The position numbers and the translations under genes were made by a program. DNA of 12,174 nucleotides from Lentimicrobium sp. GTDB lineage: Bacteria > Bacteroidota > Bacteroidia > Bacteroidales > Lentimicrobiaceae. The stretch's first letter is position 1; the number at the start of each line of letters is the position of its first letter. Below the pieces are notes generated by a model, which ran no database searches, was not told the origin of the DNA, and saw only the letters and a program-made list of their open reading frames with translations. Where the stretch lies: NCBI GenBank assembly GCA_013336205.1, contig JAAXUD010000033.1:1-12174 (forward strand), given 5' to 3'. This document shows, piece after piece, positions 1-6,686 of this stretch.

Positions 1-594
1 CCTGCAGAACTGAGGTTCCTTTAAAACATCTTCGATTCCGCGTGCATTCATCAATGTCATTATCCGCCGGCTCCTGGTTACTATCCTCCAATAGTCGCCC
101 ATTCCTTCCACATACAACACATCAGCTGTTGTCACTTTCTCCATTCTGGTTTCGGTTTTCACGAAGAAAAAGTCTTTCTCAGCTGTCTCCGGGAGGTTCA
201 GCGAAACCGGCCGTTCCGGTTCATTAGCCGGCACTTTATACATCCTGTCGTAAACCTTGTTGATACCCTTGATAAACCGTTCAAATGAAATGGGTTTCAG
301 CAGGTAATCCGTTACATCAAGGTCGAAACCCTGCAGGGCATAAGAGTCATAGGCAGTAGTAAGTATCACAAACGGCTTCACCTTCAGTGCGTTGAGCAAC
401 TGTAACCCTGAAAGTTCCTCCATCTGAATATCAAGCAGGATTAAATCCACACTATTATTCCGGAGGTATTCCAGGGTATCGAGGGCGTTATCAAAAGTAT
501 GCAACAGGTTAATAAAAGGAACCTTGGTGCAATATTCCCGGATAATATCGAGGGCCAGTGGTTCGTCATCAATAGCGATACAATTGATCTTCAT
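1..594 (-). CDS. LytTR-family response regulator (3' end cut by window edge)
   Basis: A cytoplasmic two-component response regulator of the LytR/AlgR type, expected to bind DNA once phosphorylated. The visible 198 residues begin MKINCIAIDDEPLA. The receiver domain spans about residues 1-120, with the acidic pocket D9/D10, phospho-acceptor D55 (in LLDIQM), T79/T80 and K100 of the LKP motif. A linker of about 20 residues follows. The start of a LytTR domain runs from about residue 140 (FFFVKTETRMEKV, then VLYVEGMGDYWRI), and the frame is open at base 1, so roughly the last 40-50 residues are missing. The start codon lies 1 base after the TGA stop of the upstream kinase, which implies translational coupling and a cognate pair. 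The family is certain; target genes are not visible. Confidence 0.93.
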   Translation of the reverse strand, partial: MKINCIAIDDEPLALDIIREYCTKVPFINLLHTFDNALDTLEYLRNNSVDLILLDIQMEELSGLQLLNALKVKPFVILTTAYDSYALQGFDLDVTDYLLKPISFERFIKGINKVYDRMYKVPANEPERPVSLNLPETAEKDFFFVKTETRMEKVTTADVLYVEGMGDYWRIVTRSRRIMTLMNARGIEDVLKEPQFCR

Positions 595-595
595 A

Positions 596-1624
596 TCATT
601 TATTTATTTCGAGATAAATTCTGTAGGTTTCTGCATCTTCACTTATCAAAAACTTATGCTTACCGGGATAAATCAATTCGAGTCTTCTCCTGATATTGAC
701 AAGCCCAATTCCACTTTCGCGCTCTTCAGGCTTAAATGTAGTCTTTTTTATATAATTCATTACTTCAAAGCGTATCAGATTTCTCGCTGCTGACAAACGA
801 ATAACAATCCCCGGATTATGCTTTTTACTGCCATACCTGAAAGCATTTTCGACAAAAGAGATCAGTAACATTGGCGCAATAGACCTTCCTTCGGTGTCTC
901 CCTCAATCTCAAGCGAAACAAAATCAGGGTTTTTAATGCGTAGTTTCTGAAGTTCAATAAAGCTCACCAGGTATTCAACTTCCTTTTCAAGCGGTACTTT
1001 ATCGGTGGTAGCATCATAAAGCATATACCGCATAATGGAAGAAAGTTTCATAACGGCAGCCGGTGCTTCTTCAGATTTCCGGTATACAAGAGAATAGATA
1101 TTATTGAGCGTATTGAATAGAAAATGCGGATTTATCTGGGACCTGAGCAACGCAAGTTCACTGGCTTGCTGCTGATTGATTAATTCGTCCTTAAGCTTCT
1201 GTGATTCAAACCAGTTAATCATAAACCGGATCAGTATGGCATAGATACCGGTGATAATTACCAGGCGGAGGTTGTTCCAGGTATAAATCCATTTAAAAAC
1301 CATTTCCTCATCAGATATACTGCCGAAAAGTTTCCAGAATAAAAATTCCACCGGTGTGCGGAATGCAGTAACCAATGCCAGCATTAGTATGCCGCTTAAT
1401 ATTGCCAGGGCTTTATTCCTGAATTTCAGCAAATAAGGGAAAGAATAATAGATAATATAAAACGACATTATATTGAGTATAGTCGTCACGCAAACATCTT
1501 TCAGATACTTATTTCCGGCCAGATAAGCCTCATCGAGCTGTCCGAGGTATAGAGGATACAGTCCCTGGTTTATTATATAAAACCAGAAGAGAAAGTGAAT
1601 GAGAAGGATGTTTTTCCTTTTCAT
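596..1624 (-). CDS. LytS/YehU-like sensor histidine kinase
   Basis: A membrane histidine kinase of the His_kinase (PF06580) family, partner of the LytTR regulator directly downstream. I chose the ATG at 1624 (342 aa, MKRKNILLIHFLFW) over an upstream in-frame ATG at 1795. The extra 57 residues would be polar and unlike the family, and a TAnnTTTG promoter box lies inside that extension. Four hydrophobic spans are visible at about residues 5-25, 43-65, 70-88 and 118-138. The phospho-acceptor is H167 in the QINPHFLFN motif. The ATPase domain follows, with N-box residue N260 (FVENAFRYG) and a G-box around 304-308 (SGIGL). There is no separate sensor domain, so sensing presumably involves the membrane part. 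AAGGA lies about 8 bases upstream of the start. The minus-strand block that carries the shared operator ends before this gene. Confidence 0.92.
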   Translation of the reverse strand: MKRKNILLIHFLFWFYIINQGLYPLYLGQLDEAYLAGNKYLKDVCVTTILNIMSFYIIYYSFPYLLKFRNKALAILSGILMLALVTAFRTPVEFLFWKLFGSISDEEMVFKWIYTWNNLRLVIITGIYAILIRFMINWFESQKLKDELINQQQASELALLRSQINPHFLFNTLNNIYSLVYRKSEEAPAAVMKLSSIMRYMLYDATTDKVPLEKEVEYLVSFIELQKLRIKNPDFVSLEIEGDTEGRSIAPMLLISFVENAFRYGSKKHNPGIVIRLSAARNLIRFEVMNYIKKTTFKPEERESGIGLVNIRRRLELIYPGKHKFLISEDAETYRIYLEINK

Positions 1625-1660
1625 CTTAATATCCTTATTTAGGTAATGAATTTTGTTACT

Positions 1661-1668
1661 CAAAGTTA
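1661..1668 (-). promoter_or_regulatory. Promoter -7 box for the LytS/LytTR pair
   Basis: The minus strand reads TAACTTTG, an exact match to the Bacteroidota TAnnTTTG element, about 37 bases upstream of the chosen kinase start. No clear TTG is seen at the usual 17-23 base distance, so the -33 element is weak or absent. The shared operator found further upstream in the window is not present here. Confidence 0.45.
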
Positions 1669-1812
1669 TGCAAAATAAAGGATTCCGGTTCTTTAAGTTA
1701 CAATCAAATCGATGAAATGCGTTGATTATCCGGTCAATTGAACGCTTGATTCTGCAACTGCCGTTAAAATGACAGAACTCAGGCCAAGATCCCAAGGGTT
1801 AAGAGAACCGGA

Positions 1813-1850
1813 TAAAAAAAGAGGCTGCCACTTTTATTGAACAGCCTCTT
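1813..1850 (-). terminator. Rho-independent terminator after the lipoprotein gene
   Basis: Perfect 9-base inverted repeat aagaggctg (1819-1827) / cagcctctt (1842-1850) with a 14-base loop. On the minus strand the stem is followed by a T-rich run (CTTTTTTTATC). It lies about 67 bases past the stop of the lipoprotein gene and before the LytS promoter, so it separates the two transcription units. Confidence 0.9.
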
Positions 1851-1916
1851 GCCTGAATTTTATCGAACAATGGTCTGGCATAGAATTCACATTTAGTTCT
1901 CACTTAGTTCCTATCA

Positions 1917-2711
1917 TTATTTATTGTCTGGAGGATACGAAACCCTGACAAAGTCGTGGTAAGCATTTGTTCTATTACCAGGCGAAACATACCCCAATAC
2001 AATATGTTTGTTTTTCAAGATATTATAATCCAATGGGTAATCACATTTCCATATGCATACATTGTCGAGCAAGAAACTCACATAATGCAACTTATCGATA
2101 CTGATCTGCATTTTATGCCAGCTTCCTGATGAAATATTTACCGGGAAGGCAAAATCTCCTGAATACATTAAGTCTCCCCCATCTGAAATCGCCTTCATAA
2201 CAAGAAAAGTTTTATTCTGGCATTTATAGGGTACGTTAACCATATATCCGAAATAAATGAGTCTCATAGAGATCCCTGTCTGAGGAGAATCAGGAAGTAT
2301 GGACACACCTATTTCAGCGCCTGCAACGACGCCCGTGCTGGTGTGCCTTTCGATGCACACATCTGATTCAATGGTATACCCTTCATCAGAACCAACATAA
2401 ATTTTTGAAACAGCAAAACTACCCTCCGGATATAATCCGTTGTTTACAAATAAGCCTTCTCTGCCGCATGCCTTGTCCACCCATCCGGGTTGAGGATTGC
2501 CATACAAATTCCATCTTTCGGTAAAACTAATATCAGAAGTAAATGTGTCGGTCCAGTTTTTCTTGCAATCCGCTACCTGAGGATCCAGTGTGGATTGAAT
2601 CATTTCAGAATTTTGTGGTTCTGATGGCAGAGGAACTTCATCTTTTGTGCATGCTGTGAAAAATAAGGAACCGGCCATCAAGGCGATTCCCAGATAATTA
2701 AATGTTTTCAT
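1917..2711 (-). CDS. Probable surface lipoprotein with concanavalin A/LamG-like domain
   Basis: A 264-residue exported protein, starting at the ATG at 2711 (MKTFNYLGIALM). The in-frame ATG at 2735 would add eight residues before the signal peptide. A type II signal peptide ends in a lipobox, FFTA-C21. The residues after the cysteine, TKDE, resemble the K-(D/E)2 lipoprotein export signal described in Bacteroidota, so display on the cell surface is likely. From about residue 52 the protein looks like a beta-sandwich (DTFTSDISFTERWNLYG..., later SGSWHKMQISID and VSFLLDNVCIW). This pattern is typical of concanavalin A-like/LamG carbohydrate- or protein-binding folds. Extra cysteines (C49, C82, C119, C164, C219, C223) may form disulfides. 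I see no catalytic motif. It is followed by a strong terminator. No clear promoter lies directly upstream, so it may be the last gene of the thioredoxin-fold unit. Confidence 0.75.
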   Translation of the reverse strand: MKTFNYLGIALMAGSLFFTACTKDEVPLPSEPQNSEMIQSTLDPQVADCKKNWTDTFTSDISFTERWNLYGNPQPGWVDKACGREGLFVNNGLYPEGSFAVSKIYVGSDEGYTIESDVCIERHTSTGVVAGAEIGVSILPDSPQTGISMRLIYFGYMVNVPYKCQNKTFLVMKAISDGGDLMYSGDFAFPVNISSGSWHKMQISIDKLHYVSFLLDNVCIWKCDYPLDYNILKNKHIVLGYVSPGNRTNAYHDFVRVSYPPDNK

Positions 2712-2826
2712 GGCTTTGAATTTTACGTAAATCAATCCGTGGAAATAATTTCGGTATTTGCCAGTTATAAACTAATGTTCACTGGTCATACCCTTAAGCG
2801 ATTAAACTAATTCCGGGGGTGCTGAG

Positions 2827-2851
2827 CCTCCTTACGGAGGTCGTGCCGGAG
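2827..2851. repeat. GC-rich hairpin with repeated CGGAGG
   Basis: CCTCC-ttac-GGAGG hairpin (2827-2840) followed by a second copy of CGGAGG at 2846-2851, in an otherwise AT-rich spacer between the small membrane protein gene and the lipoprotein gene. There is no U-tract on either strand, so it is not an ordinary terminator. It could be a fragment of an intergenic repeat family or an RNA processing/stability element. Confidence 0.35.
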
Positions 2852-2932
2852 GGATAAGTTGTGTTTCAGCTTTCATATAAGCTCTTTTTAAAAGTTTACC
2901 GGCTTACTGCATGCTAAATATTTCCGTTGATT

Positions 2933-3034
2933 TCAGAAGAAAAGAAATGCGAGGATCGCCAGGATAATTAAAAACAGGAAAGCTGTATAAGAACCGGCTG
3001 CCTTGTCATTCATATAGCGTTTAAATAATTCCAT
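2933..3034 (-). CDS. Small single-span membrane protein (33 aa)
   Basis: An unannotated-size reading frame of 33 residues beginning MELFKRYMNDKAAG and ending in a hydrophobic stretch of about 17-19 residues (YTAFLFLIILAILAFLFF). The layout is a short charged, positively biased N-terminus and a single C-terminal transmembrane helix that runs to the last residue. It lies 43 bases downstream of the thioredoxin-fold gene on the same strand with no terminator between, so it is probably co-transcribed. The ATG is preceded by AAAGCC, as is the ATG of the lipoprotein gene. I do not recognise a family. The helix without interruption and the operon-like position argue for a real gene, but an ORF this short could arise by chance. 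Confidence 0.5.
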   Translation of the reverse strand: MELFKRYMNDKAAGSYTAFLFLIILAILAFLFF

Positions 3035-3077
3035 GGCTTTGGTGTTTTCGGGGTTAAAAAATAATTCCTTACCTCTG

Positions 3078-3599
3078 TTAATGTTGAGGTTGATTGTTAT
3101 CATTTAAATTCTCTAACCGGCTGATTATTTTCTCACACAAAAGTTCTTCATTTCCCGAACACCAGCCCGGATGAGTGCAAATAATGTTCTGCTGCGCATC
3201 ATAGAGAATGGTACTGGGAATAATGCTGATGCCAAGGGAGCGTTTAAAATCTCCATTCACATCAATATAAACCTCAAATTCCCATCCTTTGCCGGCAACA
3301 ATGGGTTTTACATGGCTCCAGGAGCCTGAACAATCCTCACAAATGGCAATAAAGTTTACGCCTTTGTCTTTCAGCTGACTCAGCCAGGCAGACTGAACCG
3401 TCTCAAGATTTTCGCAGCATTTCGAATTTCCTGATTTCCAGAATAACACGATTACCGGTTGTCCGGGAGTGATCACCTCTGAAACCGGGATGAGTTTCCC
3501 GTTCAGGTCGCGCAATTCAACACCCGGCTTTTCTGCCTTCTGAGCCGGAAGACAGGAACTACTGAACATCATCAGAAGTAAAATCAGCACCGTTTTCAT
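3078..3599 (-). CDS. Exported thioredoxin-fold protein with incomplete CXXC
   Basis: A 173-residue exported protein of the TlpA/AhpC-TSA thioredoxin superfamily, starting at the ATG at 3599 (MKTVLILLLMMF). The upstream in-frame ATG at 3632 would place 11 charged residues before the signal peptide. The signal could be lipoprotein type (SSS-C16) or be cleaved after LPA-19. The fold is recognisable: a beta strand PVIVLFW (48-54), then the active-site loop, then a cis-Pro motif SIIPSTILYD (P128). The usual W-C-x-x-C is replaced by FWKSGNSKCC, so the first Cys of the pair is Asn and only C61 (plus C62) remains. Other cysteines form CEDC (87-90) and C141, C147, C155. A canonical disulfide reductase role is therefore doubtful; a peroxiredoxin-like, metal-binding or structural role is possible. 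It is the first gene behind operator copy A. Confidence 0.8.
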   Translation of the reverse strand: MKTVLILLLMMFSSSCLPAQKAEKPGVELRDLNGKLIPVSEVITPGQPVIVLFWKSGNSKCCENLETVQSAWLSQLKDKGVNFIAICEDCSGSWSHVKPIVAGKGWEFEVYIDVNGDFKRSLGISIIPSTILYDAQQNIICTHPGWCSGNEELLCEKIISRLENLNDNNQPQH

Positions 3600-3661
3600 G
3601 ATTTCAGATTTTTTATTCTTTTGTTTCACCACTGCGCTCCAATGACTTATTTGGTTGGGTT

Positions 3662-3697
3662 GAAAATCAATATTTTATTGTAAACACATTGATTTTC
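3662..3697 (-). promoter_or_regulatory. 5' leader stem-loop of the thioredoxin-fold gene
   Basis: Perfect 10-base inverted repeat gaaaatcaat (3662-3671) / attgattttc (3688-3697), loop 16 bases. It lies just downstream of the predicted start site of promoter A, so it would form near the 5' end of the transcript. A comparably placed 10-base repeat occurs in the leader of the T9SS cargo gene. Confidence 0.45.
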
Positions 3698-3710
3698 AGA
3701 AATGTATATA

Positions 3711-3764
3711 CAAAGTTAAAGAACAAAAAAGGCCCTGTCAATCGCATGAAAGTAGATAAATGAA
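3711..3764 (-). promoter_or_regulatory. Promoter A with shared operator (thioredoxin-fold unit)
   Basis: On the minus strand the shared block (3735-3764, core TATCYRCTTTYATGCGATTG) ends in a TTG at 3741-3739. Exactly 20 bases later comes TAACTTTG (3718-3711), a perfect TAnnTTTG box. The 30-base block is identical to that of promoter B. The predicted leader to the ATG at 3599 is about 105 bases. The position of the block, immediately upstream of and overlapping the -33 element, suits a transcriptional activator. Confidence 0.8.
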
Positions 3765-3841
3765 GCGACAACACTGCCCCGGCTCAACCAGAAAAATGGG
3801 TTGCAGGGCAAGAATTCCTGATCCATTTTCACACCCGGAGA

Positions 3842-3874
3842 TAAAAAATCCCGGGTGTTGCAACCCGGGATTTT
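3842..3874 (-). terminator. Rho-independent terminator after the T9SS cargo gene
   Basis: Perfect 12-base inverted repeat aaaatcccgggt (3845-3856) / acccgggatttt (3863-3874) with a 6-base loop. On the minus strand the stem leads into a T run (ATTTTTTATC). It lies about 29 bases after the stop codon. The other strand has four T residues after the stem and could terminate weakly. Confidence 0.92.
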
Positions 3875-3902
3875 CGTCAGGTGCACAATAGATTAAAATC
3901 AA

Positions 3903-6263
3903 TTATTTGTGAATCACAACTTTCTTTATCTCCCTGTTAACACCCTGCACGATTTCAAAGAGATACAGCCCGTCAGGCAGGTTCTCAAGCCCGATAACAA
4001 AGGCGTTATCTCCTTCCGAAACCCTGGTTTCAAGCCGTTTTTGTTGCCGTCCCGTTGTATCGAACAGGCGCATGGTAACAAAGCCGTCGGCGTTGCTGTT
4101 AAACTCAATGTTCAGTGCGGTAGCAGCAGGGTTTGGATAGAGTTTCAAAGCGGTTTCTGCTGCAACTTCTTCAACCGGATCAGCTTCGGAGCTCTTGTAA
4201 ATTCTGGCCAGCAATGAATAACATTCGCTCTGGTTAAAATGGCCAGAATTCCCGTAAACGCGGATATAATACGTTCCTGCAGCCCCTTTTGTATAAACAA
4301 TGGATTCGCTGCCGTCCGCCAATGCTGAGGAGGTTGCCAGCAAGGTTCCGCTGGATTTCACCAGTTGCATTTTATATGGACCCGGCAGATTATAAAGGCT
4401 GAGGTTTATCTTCTTCTGGGCGCTGGTATTGTTAAATTTATACCAATCTATATCCGTAAAGAAACTTATCACCCCCGTGACCGGCACACCAACACTGATC
4501 TGTGTAGCCGTGGCCAGGGTATTGTTTGGTTCGCCGGGATTGTTGCAACCATCGGCAATGGTTTTAAACCAGCAGCATGTTGACCATGTTCCCGGCGTAC
4601 CATCGCAAACGCCCTGAACCTGGTATTCGTAGAAGCTTCCAGTTGAAAGTCCGGTTAATATAAAACCGGAAGTCACATTGCCCGGGGTTGTCCACTCAGT
4701 GCCTCCGTAAAGCCTGTAGCGCAGGTTATAACTGCCCGCAGCGTTTGTGTTGATCCAGTTTGCCGAAGCGCTGTTCTGCTCAACATTCAATACTTGTATG
4801 GCTGTTGGTGGCTGGCAACCCGGCAACCCGACTTTGCGCAATTTTTGAAAGAAACCGGAAGAATGATTACCTGGTTCCATGTAAAAGGTTCCGGGATCGG
4901 GATCAAAATCTATGGGGAGTCCCTGTTCTCCTGATAGAATAAGGTTTTCAGCCGGATCAAGGCGAATCGTACCTACACCGCTGCAACAGTATACCTTAAA
5001 TTCAAGAACCCATTCGAATGCCCCGGCATTGTTTAGTTTAAGGATCACCGGGTTCCCATCGAAGGTTGTCGGATTACTCAGTATATACTTGCCCGGCCCG
5101 GGATCAAAATCAATATTCCCCCTATAGGATGCTTTTACGTAAAGGTTGCCGGCTGCATCCATACAAAGGTCTGTGCATGCAATAAAGTCGGTAGATTTGG
5201 GACTTATCAATAAGTCAGTCCAAACGGCATTCCCTGTAGCCGGGTCTATTTTCTGTATCTCAGAGCTGGTTTTTGTGTTGTATACTCCAATAAATTTAAC
5301 TGTATAGAGGTATCCATCCGGGTGATACCATAGACCATGGATTTCGGCAACGCCTGGTACGTTATAATTTTTAACCCACGAAAACTGTCCGTTCATGATT
5401 TTGAGTAAAAAAGGGTCACCATCGGCATCTGTCAGGTAATAAACACCGGGACCCGGGTCAAAATCAACTGTGCCGCTAAAACCGCCACCCAGGTACATTT
5501 CCCATCCGTTTGCGTTGACATTTACAAACAGAGCACGGCATCCTTCGCTACCAATTCCGCCAATACTTCCGGCCCAGTTGAAATTGCCGTCCGGATCAAG
5601 CCTGAGCAGGTATACATCGCTATTGCTTCCATTGGCGTTTAAGAGCATTTCCCCCGGACCGGGATCAACATCCAGTGTTCCATAAAACTCACCCGCAGCA
5701 TAGATGTACCCATCTGTGCCAATCATAAGAAAGCCTGCCCAACCGGTTACAGCCGAAGAAACCAGTTGCTTGGCCCACAGCACAGTCCCTTCAGGCGACA
5801 GTTTCAGAATAAAATCATCAGATTCTGCCTGTGCAGTAAGGGTAAATTCTCCAAAACTGACAATACCATAGAAGTGCCCAATGACATAGATATTTCCATA
5901 GGCGTCGGTACTGACTCCTCTTCCAACATCCTGCACTTCCCCGCTGTTGGCACCAAACTGTAGCGCCCAAAGGAAGTTACCGTCAGGATCCAGCTTCTGT
6001 ACAAAAATCTCCCTTTCCTCCGGAGACGCGCTTGTTAAGGAGTAAACTCCAGGACCGGGATCAAAATCAACGTTCAGCGTAAAATAGCCTGTGGAAATGC
6101 TGTTTCCATTGTTGTCAACAGCCATGTCGATGATGCCGACAAATCCCCCGTCAGGCATGATCTGTTTTGCCCAATCGAATTCGTGGGACAGTTGTGCATT
6201 GGCCGAAAGTGAGATGAACAGGCTTCCGGCCATGCAGACCAATAAGTAAACTAACTTTTTCAT
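3903..6263 (-). CDS. T9SS-secreted multidomain protein: propeller repeats, FN3, PPC, sorting domain
   Basis: A 786-residue secreted protein. A Sec signal peptide occupies residues 1-23 (MKKLVYLLVCMAG... ending SANA before QLS). Residues about 30-475 consist of blade-like repeats of about 60-69 residues. Each reads roughly 'GN-x-Y-x-x-G-x-F-x-G-x-x-DFDPGPG-x-x-x-L' followed by 'F-x-x-K-L-DPDGN-F-x-W', as in SBBP/beta-propeller proteins. DxDPxPG motifs sit at 66, 198, 267, 385 and 452; degenerate blades fall near 134 and 326, giving seven blades. An FN3-like domain follows (about 484-570), then a PPC-type beta-sandwich (about 578-690). A type A T9SS C-terminal sorting domain ends the protein (707-786: KLYPNPAATALNIEF, GLYLFEI, KKVVIHK). 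It should be exported through the outer membrane and attached to the surface or released. No catalytic motif is seen. It is a monocistronic unit with operator copy B and its own terminator. Confidence 0.9.
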   Translation of the reverse strand: MKKLVYLLVCMAGSLFISLSANAQLSHEFDWAKQIMPDGGFVGIIDMAVDNNGNSISTGYFTLNVDFDPGPGVYSLTSASPEEREIFVQKLDPDGNFLWALQFGANSGEVQDVGRGVSTDAYGNIYVIGHFYGIVSFGEFTLTAQAESDDFILKLSPEGTVLWAKQLVSSAVTGWAGFLMIGTDGYIYAAGEFYGTLDVDPGPGEMLLNANGSNSDVYLLRLDPDGNFNWAGSIGGIGSEGCRALFVNVNANGWEMYLGGGFSGTVDFDPGPGVYYLTDADGDPFLLKIMNGQFSWVKNYNVPGVAEIHGLWYHPDGYLYTVKFIGVYNTKTSSEIQKIDPATGNAVWTDLLISPKSTDFIACTDLCMDAAGNLYVKASYRGNIDFDPGPGKYILSNPTTFDGNPVILKLNNAGAFEWVLEFKVYCCSGVGTIRLDPAENLILSGEQGLPIDFDPDPGTFYMEPGNHSSGFFQKLRKVGLPGCQPPTAIQVLNVEQNSASANWINTNAAGSYNLRYRLYGGTEWTTPGNVTSGFILTGLSTGSFYEYQVQGVCDGTPGTWSTCCWFKTIADGCNNPGEPNNTLATATQISVGVPVTGVISFFTDIDWYKFNNTSAQKKINLSLYNLPGPYKMQLVKSSGTLLATSSALADGSESIVYTKGAAGTYYIRVYGNSGHFNQSECYSLLARIYKSSEADPVEEVAAETALKLYPNPAATALNIEFNSNADGFVTMRLFDTTGRQQKRLETRVSEGDNAFVIGLENLPDGLYLFEIVQGVNREIKKVVIHK

Positions 6264-6294
6264 GATGCTGATGGATTTGGGTTTTTTGTTAAAA

Positions 6295-6346
6295 CAATGG
6301 TTTTTATGACATGACTATAATTTTTATTAAACTGCCAAAACCATTG
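6295..6346 (-). promoter_or_regulatory. 5' leader stem-loop of the T9SS cargo gene
   Basis: Perfect 10-base inverted repeat caatggtttt (6295-6304) / aaaaccattg (6337-6346), loop 32 bases. It lies between the predicted transcription start of promoter B and the ATG at 6263, starting about 12 bases into the leader. Its 5' arm contains AATCAATG-like sequence (minus strand), also present in the leader hairpin of the thioredoxin-fold gene. Confidence 0.4.
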
Positions 6347-6364
6347 ATTGTCAGTAGCATAATA

Positions 6365-6418
6365 CAAAGTTAAGCCTATAAAAAAGGGCTGTCAATCGCA
6401 TGAAAGTAGATAAATGAA
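6365..6418 (-). promoter_or_regulatory. Promoter B with shared operator (T9SS cargo gene)
   Basis: The minus strand carries the 30-base block (6389-6418), identical to copy A. It ends in TTG (6395-6393), then exactly 20 bases, then TAACTTTG (6372-6365), a perfect TAnnTTTG box. The 20-base spacer differs from that of copy A at 9 positions, mostly in its box-proximal half, whereas block and box are fully conserved. The predicted leader is about 95 bases. Confidence 0.82.
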
Positions 6419-6640
6419 AGTGGAAAAAGGGGATAATCGTTGATGTGAGGATGTGGTTATTTTACAATTTGTAAGTATAACGCTGCGGACTGCGGGGCAG
6501 GCGAAAATACAGGCATTGAAAACAGGAAGATAAGCAGACCGATTGCTTGTAGTTTAAATGATATACGCAGGAAGGCTGATCAAATTGATCTGCTTATGAT
6601 TCATACCCGGATTGCCGTTTCCCTGAAGCAAATAAAGGAC
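6419..6640. other. Intergenic stretch with no gene seen
   Basis: Between operator B and the terminator of the response regulator I find no reading frame longer than about 16 residues with a start codon, on either strand. The only structure noted is a short dyad GATCAAATTGATC at 6578-6590, with no promoter box placed to give it a role. Confidence 0.5.
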
Positions 6641-6670
6641 AAAAAATAAACGCTGAAATTGTCTCAGCGT
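6641..6670 (-). terminator. Rho-independent terminator after the LuxR-type regulator
   Basis: Inverted repeat acgctga (6650-6656) / tcagcgt (6664-6670) with a 7-base loop. The minus-strand 3' side is TTATTTTTTG. It begins about 17 bases past the stop codon of the regulator gene. Confidence 0.8.
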
Positions 6671-6686
6671 CATATACTCAGGAATT

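Noticed and set aside
1625..1795. Extension of the LytS-type kinase to the ATG at 1795 (399 residues)
   Set aside because: The extension is polar and unlike the family, overlaps the predicted promoter box at 1661-1668, and the ATG at 1624 directly precedes the first membrane helix.
3909..5963. Several plus-strand frames of 60-100 codons across the T9SS cargo gene
   Set aside because: All are antisense to a well-supported 786-residue protein; their proline-rich runs come from the reverse complement of the DPGPG repeats.
6578..6590. Dyad GATCAAATTGATC
   Set aside because: A single short palindrome in intergenic DNA with no promoter box placed to use it.
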